Assembly: GCA_910587785.1 (NCBI GenBank)
Contig: CAJUOA010000005.1
Coordinates: 9,322 to 73,321 of the forward strand
Reading direction: 5' to 3'
Length of the DNA stretch: 64,000 nt
Source: an uncultured Oscillospiraceae bacterium
Lineage (GTDB): Bacteria; Bacillota; Clostridia; Oscillospirales; Oscillospiraceae
The notes under the pieces are model-generated. The model made no database searches and had not been told where the DNA came from. It was given only the letters and a program-made list of their open reading frames with translations. Below are positions 16,101-25,100 of the stretch, in pieces. Position numbers and translations under genes: made by a program. Each line of letters opens with the position of its first letter. The stretch's first letter is position 1.

Positions 16101-16588
16101 CGGGCCGTCTCTTCACTGGGCCTCCGGCTCCAGCGCCGGGCCCGGCGGGCGAAGAGGAAGGTCCCCAGCAGGTGGTATGCGCCGAAAAGAGCGATCCCCG
16201 TCAGCCAGAGAACTGTCAGCGCCCGGTCCAGGGACACGGTCCGCACCGCCTCCCGGGGGGCGGGACGCTCCGCCGGGGACGCCGGGACGCCGGGACGGGG
16301 CGCGGCTGTTCCCGCCGGGCGCTGGAGGCGGACGCCCTCCTCCCGGCTGAGGGAGACCTCCGCCTGGGGCACCTCGATGACCACCGGCGGCGGGGCGATC
16401 TCTGTCCTGGGGAGCAGGCGCTCCCACTGCACCGGCGCGGCCAGAAGGAGCACCGCCAAGACCAGCCACGCGCCATAGCGCCACTTGGGGCTGTACCGCC
16501 GGTCCAGCAGGGGCTTGAGCGCTGTCATGAGCAGGACCGCCGCCCCTACGACGGCGCTCCATTTTAATGTGTCCAGCAGGATCTCCAT
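13103..16588 (-). CDS. giant M56/BlaR1-like membrane metalloprotease with large C-terminal domain
   Basis: The protein has 1161 residues, against about 600 for BlaR1. Residues 1-345 are the M56 part: helices near 10-30 and 38-55, a helix near 125-145, the zinc motif HELTH (RHELTHYRRRD) near residue 215, and a helix near 315-335. The rest, more than 800 residues, should lie outside the cell. It shows no penicillin-binding SxxK/SxN/KTG set that I can see, but contains repeat-like pieces such as DVNFDGYCDIGLQ and FYDHDGDAANMT, typical of calcium-binding or FG-GAP-like folds. Its ATG directly follows the BlaI-like stop, so the pair is probably translationally coupled. By analogy it cleaves the repressor when it senses an outside signal (inference). 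Confidence 0.8.
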   Translation of the reverse strand: MEILLDTLKWSAVVGAAVLLMTALKPLLDRRYSPKWRYGAWLVLAVLLLAAPVQWERLLPRTEIAPPPVVIEVPQAEVSLSREEGVRLQRPAGTAAPRPGVPASPAERPAPREAVRTVSLDRALTVLWLTGIALFGAYHLLGTFLFARRARRWSRRPSEETARLFAGVQQSMGLKKAPPLRVCERVNSPMMIGLLRPCLLLPAGDWDSRELGFILRHELTHYRRRDLWYKLVVLCANAVHWFNPLVYLLAREASADMELTCDGAVVSGADAEDRRAYSETLLASVRRRGGGALTTHFYGGKHVMRERFRNILGQQGRKRGVLALALTLVLTLAAACTFGISQSNGPEDLTEEELAEWQEKLNSLEWNGFVTSMYTDVRYLFPETLFYNGAGISRSATEAERAALEASYDGIIDTDIQAFSVADIDQFLADHTGLTRADFAGSGYVSPWTASGKTWAELEPDSTYFLVHGDTNYTGVQVTGGQRDGDTLTLEVAAESGILGSGLPSGTLTLVDGKVTSFTAPLYTAAEKAAWELMETAGSTCIQEAKEYLSKSLQFTDKYISSLYCAGSYEFDGKTFYPWHLAYRMKPDDMENVFFVGGMDEEGGYVTENASVGSPVLFFSMDKDGQITPEGTTWTADYQEEGLTMEEYIYCNLLLGMEMRGVLNGWPEINTPFLESLHGGHETWTQDWQDVARSYLDKHLGVDDHEEWVTLRTFTAGPVLDHDEALVVRTVSGGRTITLLLAHVSYEVPDWGPLTFWQVCGELVEGESLDENGDAFLYRTRFLLTDQPDAPAMEVGLYGDKGPSDCTVRTLTVSRDGTGIRSLSTREASAFVDGADSIEEVQLSQYNMDDWLILKDVNFDGYCDIGLQAATPAYNLPYYFWLYNPETGQYDFSFWILGPIVDIDAHNGILTCETHSGPTYYTEYYTYDENGALYLFRRDVEEMGDGGRTYTEDFDKAANDWRGGSYTELTEKELRSFEDYFNTPERNGLLRFPLRRWTTREEQKELTPYLSLIFYDHDGDAANMTPEEEEALGITLELDRQKLTTEYVINYISENYLISPDEAAALLADNPNLTENQLGVYLPEYDAYYRQRGDTLFQAYSFTSGMRFSDGSVTLYSNSDVYIWENGEYTLQSGDSLATVLLPSGEDGRWYVESNYLQLAR

Positions 16589-16960
16589 CTATTTTCCCTC
16601 CAGTTCGTCCAGGTATTTCCGCAGCTGCTCCAGGTCGCTGTCGCCGATGGCCTGCCCGTCGTAGAGGGCCGCCACCATGCCGGTGAAGCTGCTGCCGTAG
16701 AGCCGGTCGATGAGGCCCCGGCCCTCGCTGGCCTTGTAGTCCCGCGCGGAGATGCGGGGCGTGTACCAGTTGCCCCGGCCCCGCTTCTCACAGGCGAGAA
16801 ATCCCTTGTCCACCAGGCGGTTCAGGGCGGTGATCACCGCCGGCAGGGCCCAGGGGCGGCTCTCCCGCAGCTGCTCCTGTACCCAGCCGGACTGTACCGG
16901 CCCCTCCGCGCGCCAAATGGCAAGCATGATCTCTAACTCTCCGTCTCCCAGCCGTTTCAT
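16589..16960 (-). CDS. BlaI/MecI/CopY-type winged-helix repressor
   Basis: This 123-residue protein has the BlaI family N-terminal winged helix: LGDGELEIMLAIWRAEGPVQ, then PAVITALNRLVDKGFLAC for the recognition helix and wing, and a helical dimerisation tail with SFTGMVAALYDGQ. It probably represses the promoter at 17009-17036, where two TATAC-N4-GTATA palindromes lie. It pairs with the M56 protease encoded immediately after it. AGGAGGAG precedes the ATG. Confidence 0.88.
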   Translation of the reverse strand: MKRLGDGELEIMLAIWRAEGPVQSGWVQEQLRESRPWALPAVITALNRLVDKGFLACEKRGRGNWYTPRISARDYKASEGRGLIDRLYGSSFTGMVAALYDGQAIGDSDLEQLRKYLDELEGK

Positions 16961-16982
16961 CTGATCTCCTCCTCATATCTAT

Positions 16983-17036
16983 GTTATACGAGTGTATAAC
17001 TTAACTTTATTATACAGACGTATATTGAAAATGCAA
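16983..17036 (-). promoter_or_regulatory. promoter and two operator-like palindromes of the left BlaI/BlaR pair
   Basis: Minus strand promoter: TTGCAT (17031-17036), 16 bp, TATAAT (17009-17014). Two palindromes share the core TATAC-N4-GTATA. One is 16983-17000 (perfect GTTATAC-GAGT-GTATAAC, downstream of the -10 box); the other is 17011-17024, overlapping the -10 box. Centres are 26 bp apart. The placement fits autorepression by the adjacent BlaI-like protein. Confidence 0.72.
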
Positions 17037-17130
17037 GTTACAATTTGGTTACAGGCCGAGGGGAGGAACGCCGGGCCGCCGCGCCCTGCAAAATACGAAT
17101 TGGGTCTCCATGCGGTATATCCGGCGTGGC

Positions 17131-17159
17131 TTGACAAGGTCGTCAAGCTGTGGTATAGT
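17131..17159 (+). promoter_or_regulatory. promoter of the right BlaI/BlaR/permease unit
   Basis: TTGACA (17131-17136), a 17-bp spacer ending TGTGG, TATAGT (17154-17159). Confidence 0.8.
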
Positions 17160-17165
17160 TTCCTA

Positions 17166-17191
17166 AAATCAAATTAAGAATAACTTGATTT
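17166..17191 (+). promoter_or_regulatory. operator-like inverted repeat before the second blaI-like gene
   Basis: AAATCAA (17166-17172) and TTGATTT (17185-17191) form a perfect 7-bp inverted repeat with a 12-bp spacer, just downstream of the -10 box, where a repressor would block transcription. Its sequence differs from the TATAC-N4-GTATA sites of the left pair. Confidence 0.55.
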
Positions 17192-17225
17192 CGTAAAACT
17201 TAGCTTTATAAGGAGGCGGCAGATC

Positions 17226-17639
17226 ATGCAGACACTGTCCGAAAACGAGCTGGCGGTAATGACCGCGCTGTGGAGCGGGGACGGCCCCCTGTCCCGTCCG
17301 GAGATCCTTCGCCGGATCACCAAGACCAACTGGAACCCCAACTCCATCCATCTGGTACTCAACAACCTCATCAAAAAGGGGTTTGTCCAGGCAGGGGACC
17401 TGGCCCGGTGCGGGCAGAGCTACGGCAGGACCTACCGGGCCGTGCGGACCCGGGGCGAATACGCCGCCGCATTGGCGCTGGAGGCGTCGGAGGGCCCGGA
17501 GGAGGCGCGGGTCCTGGACGTGATGAACGCCATCGTCCGGCGGGAGGGCGTTGGAGAGGAGACCTTGCGGCAGTTAGAGGCGCTGGTGGCCCGGCGGCGG
17601 GCTGAGCTGGGCCTGGAGGACGCCGGAGAGGAGGCATAG
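17226..17639 (+). CDS. second BlaI/MecI-type winged-helix repressor
   Basis: The 137-residue protein opens with LSENELAVMTALWSGDGPLS and carries NWNPNSIHLVLNNLIKKGFV as helix-turn-helix plus wing, in place of the usual TVxTLLxRLxxKG. The C-terminal half is helical and acidic. AAGGAGG precedes the ATG. It is followed at once by an M56 protease gene and then two large permeases, so it is probably the local repressor of that unit. It is clearly a different branch from the repressor at 16589-16960. Confidence 0.85.
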   Translation: MQTLSENELAVMTALWSGDGPLSRPEILRRITKTNWNPNSIHLVLNNLIKKGFVQAGDLARCGQSYGRTYRAVRTRGEYAAALALEASEGPEEARVLDVMNAIVRREGVGEETLRQLEALVARRRAELGLEDAGEEA

Positions 17640-17642
17640 CCC

Positions 17643-18950
17643 ATGGCCGTGTCGCCCTATTCTGCCGTGACGGCCCTGATCTGGGCCGCACTGGGGGTCC
17701 TGCTGGGCCGCGCCGCCCTGCGGAGGGAGCCGGAGACCGCCGCTCTGATATTTTTGCTGGCGGCGGTGCGCCTGCTGGCGCCGCTGGAGACCGTGGGGAG
17801 CGCCGTCCTCCGCTCTGAAGTGGTCTACCCCATCCTGCGGGACTTGGTACGGCGGGGCGGCGTGGGGAGGGCTCTGCTCCTGCTGTGGGCTGCGGGAGCG
17901 TCGGTGCGCCTCGCGGGATTGGCCCGCCAGCTGGCGGAACAGCGCGGGTTCCGGCGCGCCGGGGCGCTCCAGGAGGACGATTCCCGGTTGGCTGAACTCC
18001 TGCGGGAGACGGCGGCGGAGCTGGGGTATCACGGCCCGGTCAGACTGGCGGTGGCCGGGCGGGCCTCCGCTGCCTACCAGACGGGATTTTTCCGGCCATA
18101 CATCCTCCTTCCGGCGGAGAGCGGCGGTTTCTCGGATAGGGACCTGCACAATATGCTCCGCCACGAGCTGTGCCACTTCCTCAGCGGCGACCTGTGGATC
18201 AAAACGGGCCTCCGGGCGGCGGGGTGCGTCCTGTGGTGGTATCCGGTGATGCCGGGGCTGTGCCGGGACGTGGAACAGCTCCTGGAGCTGCGCTGTGACC
18301 GGCGGGCCTGCCGGAGCTTGGACGAGGCGGGGCGGCTGCGCTATCTGGACACCCTTCTCCGTCTGCTTCGGCGGGAGCGCAGGGAGGGCGGCGGGGTCTC
18401 CATGGGATACCAGGGGGGCGGGGATCTGGTCCAGCGGTTCCAGGCGCTCCTGAACAGGCCGGAGAAGGGCGGAAGGGTCCGCCGGTTAGCGCTCTGGGGG
18501 ATGTGCGCGGCGCTGTTCGCGGCGTCCTACGGCGTCACATTTCAGCCCTGGACGGCCTCCCCCGCTCTGGACCGGGAAGCGGAGCGCTTCGCGGCCTTCG
18601 ACTTGGCGCAGGGGGCCTACGCCGTCGTCCGGGATGCGGAGGGCTGTGATCTCTACCGGGACGCCGGGGAGTACTACTGCCACCTGTCCCACCTGACCGC
18701 CCTCACGCCTCCCTTCGAGCGTCCGGAGGCGGCTGTCCCGGAGGACACGCCTCTGGGTTGGGCTCTGGACCGGATGGCGGAGCGGGAACGGGCGCTCTGC
18801 GCCATCTCCCCGGCGGAGGAGACTATGTGGAGGGTGCGCAAGTACCACGGCGCGATGCAAAAGCGCCTCTGGTCCAACACCCGGGGGCAGTGGCGGACGG
18901 ACTGGATCACCTGCTCCAGCACCGGGGCGGTCTCCCGGGTGGTTTTCTGA
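17643..18950 (+). CDS. M56/BlaR1-like membrane metalloprotease
   Basis: The protein has 435 residues, with helices near 5-25, 32-50 and 75-95, the zinc motif HELCH (RHELCHFLSGD) near residue 178, and a helix near 283-300. The region after residue 300 is a short outer domain of about 130 residues with no penicillin-binding motifs. By analogy with BlaR1/MecR1, signal binding outside leads to cleavage of the partner repressor (inference). It starts 3 bp after the repressor stop and lies 15 bp before the first permease, so the three form one operon. Confidence 0.85.
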   Translation: MAVSPYSAVTALIWAALGVLLGRAALRREPETAALIFLLAAVRLLAPLETVGSAVLRSEVVYPILRDLVRRGGVGRALLLLWAAGASVRLAGLARQLAEQRGFRRAGALQEDDSRLAELLRETAAELGYHGPVRLAVAGRASAAYQTGFFRPYILLPAESGGFSDRDLHNMLRHELCHFLSGDLWIKTGLRAAGCVLWWYPVMPGLCRDVEQLLELRCDRRACRSLDEAGRLRYLDTLLRLLRRERREGGGVSMGYQGGGDLVQRFQALLNRPEKGGRVRRLALWGMCAALFAASYGVTFQPWTASPALDREAERFAAFDLAQGAYAVVRDAEGCDLYRDAGEYYCHLSHLTALTPPFERPEAAVPEDTPLGWALDRMAERERALCAISPAEETMWRVRKYHGAMQKRLWSNTRGQWRTDWITCSSTGAVSRVVF

Positions 18951-18965
18951 AAAAGGAGGCTTCTC

Positions 18966-21900
18966 ATGAGAACGAATATTTTTCTGCGCTCCACCCTGCG
19001 TCAGCCGGTGAAGGCGGCGTTTCTGGTGATCGTTATGGCGCTGGTGACCTTCGCCTTCGCGGCCCGGGGAGCGGAATATCTGCTTATCCGTCAGGAGGCG
19101 GCGCGGCTGGGGACCTACTACCGGGCGGTGGGGACCATCGAGCAGACCCGGGGCGACCACTGGGCGGACACCGGCGAGGCGGCGGCGTACCTCCAGAGCC
19201 GGGAGGAAGTTGCAACGGTGAACCGGGTTGAGTATACATCTGGTATTATTCAGAACAGTTTCTCCAATGGAGACATCGATCCGGAGACAAGAACGTTCCG
19301 CATCGCCTTTTGCGGGACGCTGCAAAGCGTGGACTACGGCAGCTTCAGCTTCGTGGTGGACGAGCCCCTGCTGGGGTACGAGGATTACCTCACTCCGGGG
19401 CAGGTGGTCACGCTGAACATGGGCGTGAACAGCTCCTTTGACCCGGAACAGGCGGAGGCGCTGGTGACAGGTGAACGGTACCTCGCCTTCGGCATGTACG
19501 CTCCCGGCAGTCCCGGGTGTGCTCTAACTGCCGACCCGGACACGGGGCGGCTGGGGGAGGTGAGCTTCCGGCTGCTGTCCTTCTCCGAGGACGCCTACTT
19601 TTACCCCATGCCCGCGGGCGTGCCGGACTGGTCCGACCCGGCCCTGGCAGAGTGGAAGGAGTGGTTTGATTTCCAGTGGGAGGAACAGAGGGCCCTCCAC
19701 GTCGCGGCGGTGGAGGACGTAAGCACCCTGCCTCTGACGGCGGACAAGGACAAAGGGCTTTATCTCACCGCCGGCCGCTGGCCGGACGGGGCGGACACTG
19801 CCGCCGGGAACCGGGTGTGCGCAGTAAACGGGCAGTTCGCCTCTTTGCGGGGGCTGAAGGTGGGGGATGCGCTGACCCTGGAGTTGCGGGACATCCCGTC
19901 CCTGCTGGGGTACTGCAATTCCTTCTCTGAACTGAACAACTATGAGGTCCGTGCCCAGGCCCGGCGGCAGACGGAGACTTTCGAGATCGTGGGTATCTAC
20001 GACAGCCTCAGCACCTTCCACGGCACTGCGGACCGGAACTTCGTCTACGTCCCTGCCACCGCCGTCCCGGCGGACTTTGCCATGAGCCGCCGTGACCTGG
20101 AGCGGGACGTCAACGACCAGGGGCTGGAGTACGGGGATTACTACGACTACCTGCTCCAGGAGCTGGGCGGGACGGGTATCCTGCCCCATCCGGGAACAGT
20201 GTCCTTCGTGCTGGCGGAGCCGGGAGCGGAGACCGCATTTCTGGAGGAGACCCGGGTGGAACTGGAGAAATTGGGCTTCCGGGCGGAGATGGAGGAGAAC
20301 AACTGGGAGAACTTCCAGGCTGCGGCGGGTCCCATGGAGCGGTCCGCGCTGGTGAGCGCGGCGCTCTTTACCGCCGTGCTGGCCGTCGGGCTGGCGCTGA
20401 CGGCGTTCCTGTACTTCCGCCCCCGGCGGCGGGACATGGGCAGTGCCCGGGCGCTGGGGCTCCCGGCGGGGCGGTGCGCACGGCAGGCGGCGGCACCTCT
20501 GCTGCTGATTGGCGCGCTGGGGACCGGACTGGGGGCGGTCCTGGGCTGGCGTCAGCTGGAGCGCACCGCCGGGGAGACCTTGCGGGTGCTCACCGGCCTC
20601 AGCGGCGGGGCGGCGGAAGGGCTCCCGGTGTGGAATCTGGCGGCGATTTGGGGAGCGGCGTTTGCCCTGCTGGCGGTTATTGCGGCTGGCGCAGCGTGGT
20701 TTTTGGCCACCCGGCCTGTGTTGAGGCTGATCCAAGGTGCAGCTCAGCCTCCTGCAAAAAACAGAACAGCATCTGCCGCCGCAGGGCGCGACGACCCCGG
20801 CGCGCCGTCCGCCGAAAAAATGACGGCTTTCGATGGAACGGCACACCGAGCCGCCGTACCTCACACAAGAAAACGCTGTTCCCTGGGCGCTGCGATGACA
20901 GTGCGGTTCGTCTGGCGGCACATAGTGCGCTCCAGGCTGAAAACCGCCCTGACCATTGCCCTGGCGGCTGGATTTACCATCGGATTGGGTGCCATCCGTC
21001 TGTCTATCGCTGACAACGGCGAGAAGATCGACCGCCTATATGAGAACACGCCCGTGGAGGCGGAACTGCTCCAGGCGGACACCAGCGTCACGTTCCCCGG
21101 CGGCGGGTTCCTCCGGGGGAGCACCGTGGACGCCCTGCTGGAGAGCGGCTACGTCACGGATGCCTACCTGGAGGGCGCGGCCTCCGGCGCGGCGGTGCGG
21201 TATACGGAGGACATGGAGAAATCAGGCGGCATCTCTGCCGGAGGAGATGATGTGTCCGACTGTACGATCCGGGCCTTTGCCGATGAGGGGACCTTCCTCT
21301 CTGCGGCGGGAAGCGGCGAGGGTGCGGCCATCACCTACCTGGACGGCTGGGACGCCTCCCTCTTTGCCCAAGACTGGTACGGGAGCTTCCCGGTGGTCCT
21401 GCCGAAAGCGCTCTATGACCAGTTGGAGGCGGGGGAGCTGGGCAAAATCGGCCTCTCCTGCCGGGGCTTCCGGGTGTGTGAGGCGGCGGGGTATTACGAG
21501 GGCAGCGTGGACGGCGCGGACGCTTACCCCATCCTGGCCCCGCTCTCCGCGTACCGCCAGCTCAGCGACAGCCGGGCTCCGACCTACTGTAAAGCCCATG
21601 TGACCCTGGACCCGGCCCTGAACCGGGAGCTGGAGCGGTTTACGGAGATCGTCAACGATGCCGCCGCCAGTCAGGGGACCCTGCTCACGGCCCTGCGGGC
21701 GGTCATCTGGGACGGGGAGCTCCGGCAGGCGGTGGAGCCCCTGGAGCGGGCCCTCTCCCTGATGGAACTGCTCTACCCGGTGGTGCTGGTGCTCAGCCTC
21801 CTGACAGCGGCGGGAACGGCGGTGCTGTTCGTCATGATGAGTGCCAAGGACGCAGCCATCCTGCGAATTCAGGGTACCAGCAAACTCCATACAACGGTGA

Positions 21901-22112
21901 TCTTCGTCCTCCAGCAGGGCATCACGGTGCTGGCGGGACTGGCCGCAGGGCTGACGGGCAGTCTCCTCTGGACCGGCGTCCGGCCGGAACTTGCGGGGGC
22001 GTCCCTGGTCCGTGCGGCGCTGTATTTGGCCGCCGCCGTGGCCGGGACAATCCTCAGCGCCGCGTCCGTGACGGGCAAAAACCCGCTGGAGATGCTGCAA
22101 GTGAAGGAATAG
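18966..22112 (+). CDS. large FtsX-like ABC permease, first of a tandem pair
   Basis: The protein has 1048 residues. It has a helix at about 13-33, a large outer domain to about 455, three helices at about 460-580, an Arg-rich linker at 606-633, then a second FtsX-like half with a helix at about 660-678, another outer domain, and three helices at about 937-1037. This two-times-four-helix plan matches the BceB/YtrF/MacB-type superfamily of permeases with an outer domain. No ATPase gene is adjacent, so it must borrow one or act otherwise. AAAAAGGAGG precedes the ATG. The linker is encoded by a degenerate 84-bp palindromic element (20781-20864). It is paralogous to the next gene. Confidence 0.82.
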   Translation: MRTNIFLRSTLRQPVKAAFLVIVMALVTFAFAARGAEYLLIRQEAARLGTYYRAVGTIEQTRGDHWADTGEAAAYLQSREEVATVNRVEYTSGIIQNSFSNGDIDPETRTFRIAFCGTLQSVDYGSFSFVVDEPLLGYEDYLTPGQVVTLNMGVNSSFDPEQAEALVTGERYLAFGMYAPGSPGCALTADPDTGRLGEVSFRLLSFSEDAYFYPMPAGVPDWSDPALAEWKEWFDFQWEEQRALHVAAVEDVSTLPLTADKDKGLYLTAGRWPDGADTAAGNRVCAVNGQFASLRGLKVGDALTLELRDIPSLLGYCNSFSELNNYEVRAQARRQTETFEIVGIYDSLSTFHGTADRNFVYVPATAVPADFAMSRRDLERDVNDQGLEYGDYYDYLLQELGGTGILPHPGTVSFVLAEPGAETAFLEETRVELEKLGFRAEMEENNWENFQAAAGPMERSALVSAALFTAVLAVGLALTAFLYFRPRRRDMGSARALGLPAGRCARQAAAPLLLIGALGTGLGAVLGWRQLERTAGETLRVLTGLSGGAAEGLPVWNLAAIWGAAFALLAVIAAGAAWFLATRPVLRLIQGAAQPPAKNRTASAAAGRDDPGAPSAEKMTAFDGTAHRAAVPHTRKRCSLGAAMTVRFVWRHIVRSRLKTALTIALAAGFTIGLGAIRLSIADNGEKIDRLYENTPVEAELLQADTSVTFPGGGFLRGSTVDALLESGYVTDAYLEGAASGAAVRYTEDMEKSGGISAGGDDVSDCTIRAFADEGTFLSAAGSGEGAAITYLDGWDASLFAQDWYGSFPVVLPKALYDQLEAGELGKIGLSCRGFRVCEAAGYYEGSVDGADAYPILAPLSAYRQLSDSRAPTYCKAHVTLDPALNRELERFTEIVNDAAASQGTLLTALRAVIWDGELRQAVEPLERALSLMELLYPVVLVLSLLTAAGTAVLFVMMSAKDAAILRIQGTSKLHTTVIFVLQQGITVLAGLAAGLTGSLLWTGVRPELAGASLVRAALYLAAAVAGTILSAASVTGKNPLEMLQVKE
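20781..20864 (+). repeat. in-frame palindromic element, degenerate copy
   Basis: The left end GCAGGGCGCGACGACCCCGG and the reverse complement of the right end (GTGAGGTACGGCGGCTCGGT) are similar. It fills exactly 28 codons (606-633) of the first permease, and it matches in position, length and phase the element at 23952-24035. Confidence 0.6.
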
Positions 22113-22121
22113 GAGGCGGCG

Positions 22122-25100
22122 ATGGGAACAAATGTCTTTCTCCGCTCCACCCTCCGTCAGCCGGGGAAGGTGCTGTGTCTGGTGCTGGTGGCGGCGCTGA
22201 CCGTTTTTGCTTTTGTCTCCAGGGCGTCGGAGTACCTGCTTATCAAACAGGAGACGGACCGGTTAGCCGAATACTACGCCGCCATCGGAACCCTGGAGTC
22301 CGCCACCGGCGACCCCTGGGCGGATACCCGGGCGGCAGCGGCTTACCTGGAGGCGAGTCCTTACGTAAAGACCGTGAACAGCTACGACTGCACCATCGGC
22401 ATCATCCAGGACGACATCTGCAACGCCGACCTGGACAACCGGACCAACACCAGCGCCGGGATGTGCTTCACCGGGACGCTGCTGGACTGGGACGAGCGGA
22501 CCTTCTATTTTCGGGCGGAGGAGGTCTTCAGCGGCTACCCGGAGCATGTGGGGCCGGGGCGGCTGATGGCCGTGACCTGGTCCGGAAACCGGACCAATGC
22601 GGAGGCCACTGACGCCGCCTTCGCCGCCCTGGAGAAGGGCGGGCGCTACCTGGTCCGGGCGCTCTACTACCCTTTCCGGGGCGGCAGGGTGACCTATGAT
22701 GAGGCGGGGGGCGTCGGCAAGACCTTCGTCAGTCTGATCGGGCTGGCCGAGGACCGCTTCTTCTACCCTGTTCCGGAGGATGGGGAGATCGAATGGACCC
22801 GCGCCGCGCTGTCCGGCTGGCGGGATCGGGTCCGGGAGGACCGGGACATCCAGCACGGACTGAACGTCATCGCCGTCCGGGACATGAGCGCCCTGCCCAT
22901 GCTGAGGGACACCGCCCAGGGCCTCTACCTCGCCGCCGGGAGGTGGCTCACGGCGGAGGACCACCGGCGGGGCACCCACCTATGTGTGGTGAACGACGAG
23001 TTCGCCGCCCTCCGGGGGCTGGAGGTGGGGGACACGCTGACGCTGGAGCTGCGGGACCTGCCCTCTACCTTCGGCTATTTCGACAACTGCACCAGCCTGC
23101 CCTACAATACGATGATGGAGCGGGCAAAAAAGGCCGCTGTAACCTATGAGATTGCGGGCATCTACGGCCATCTGGCGGACTATTCCTCCACCTTCGTCCG
23201 AAACGACGTCTATGTCCCTGCCTCCACGGTGCCGGAGGGCTTCGCCATGAGCCGCCGGGACCCGGTGCGGGACGCCGGAGCGGGGCCGTCGGATTACACA
23301 GACCTCTTTGACTGGCGGCGCGCGTATCAGAGCGGCGGCGGTTTCGATTCCCTTCCCCGCCCGGGCACCGTCAGCTTCGTCCTCACCGGGCCGGAGGCAA
23401 AAGCGCCCTTCCTGGCGGAGAGCCGGGAGGCGCTGGCGAAGCTGGGCTTCCAGGTCTCCCTGCTGGAGAACAACTGGGAGCGCTTTGAGGCGGCGGCGGG
23501 ACCCCTGCGGCGGTCGGCACTGCTGGGAGCGCTGCTCTTTGCGGCCATCCTGGCGGCGGCGCTGGGCATCATCGTTCTGGCGTACTACCGGATGCGGCGG
23601 AAGGAGCTGCCGATTGTCCGCTCCCTGGGCGTCCCGGCGGCGGTGTGCGCAAGACAGGTTTCAGCGCCACTCCTGGGCCTGGGGCTGGCGGGCATCCTGA
23701 CCGGCGGCACTCTGGGGTGGCGGTACACCCTCCAGCGGGGCGCGGAGAAGCTGGAGGGCCTCCAGGCTTTCGGCGGCGCGGCGGATGCTGTCCTTGGTCT
23801 GGAGACCCTGGCGGTATTGTTGGGCGGGGTCTTTGCCCTGCTGGCGGCGCTGACAGTGGGAGGCGCGGTGCTCCTCTTCCGGAGGCCGGTGCTGGTCCTG
23901 CTTCAGGGAGGAACGGCGGGAAGAAAGCATTACACTGCACCAACTCGTTATGTAGGGAGCAACGATCCGGCGCGCCGTTCTACCGAATACCGGCCCTCCA
24001 ATGTGAGACGGCGCACCGGGGCCGCCGCACCCTACGCGAGAAAACGCCGTTCCCCGGGCGTGGCCGTGACTTTGCGCTTCGCCTGGCGGCAAGTCGTACG
24101 TTCCAAACTGAAAACCGCCCTGACCATCGCCCTGGCGGCGGGGTTCACGGCGGGACTGGCGGCTATGGAACTGTCCGTCCAGAACGGACGTGAGCGTATC
24201 GACTGGCTCTACGAGCACACCTCCGTGGAGGCGGAGCTGAACGCCGGACAGGTGAGCATCCGGGGCGGAACGGTGGAAGCCCTGCTGGACACTGGCACCG
24301 TGGCGGAGGCGTACCTGGAGGGCTCTGCGGAGGCGGCGCTGATCCGCTACACACCGGGGATGGAGGCCGAGGAGCATGTCTCGATCCTTGGGGGAAAAAA
24401 GATGCCCGACCAGGCGGCGGTGGGGGACGATGTGCTGGGCGTTGGCCTGCGGGCCGTCGGGGACGAGGGGATCTTCCTCACCCCCGCCGGGAGCGGGAGC
24501 CGGGTGACCATCACCTACTTTGACGGCTGGGACGGTTCCCTCTTCGCGGAGGACTTCGGCGGCGATTTTCCGGTTATCCTGCCCCGGGAGCTCTACGATG
24601 AGTACGGCGGGACCATCGCCCTCTCCTGGAAGGGCCTGCACATCTGCGAGGCGGCAGGAATCTACGACGGCACGGTGGATGGCGGCGGGAGCCCCGTCCT
24701 GGTGCCCCTGAGCGCCTACCAGCGCCTGGGAGGGGACCGGGTGTCCTACAGTAAGGTCCACCTGTGGCTGGACCCGGCCCTGAACCGGGATCTGGAGCCC
24801 TTCCTCCGCGGGGCGGAGGCGGCGGAAGCGGTGCAGAGCGGCCTGCGGACAGTCATCTGGGACGAGGAGCTTCGCGTGGCGGTCGCGCCCCTGGAGCAGA
24901 GTGTCGAACTGACAGCGGTTCTCTACCCGGCGGCGCTGGTCCTGGCACTGCTGACAGCGGCGGGGACGGCGGTGCTGTTTACCCTCCTGAGCGCCAAAGA
25001 CGCCGCCATCCTGCGGGTCCAGGGGACCGGCAAAGTGCAGACGGCGGCGGTCCTTTTGTTACAGCAGCTGCTTCCCTGCTTGACAGGGCTCACGCTGGCA

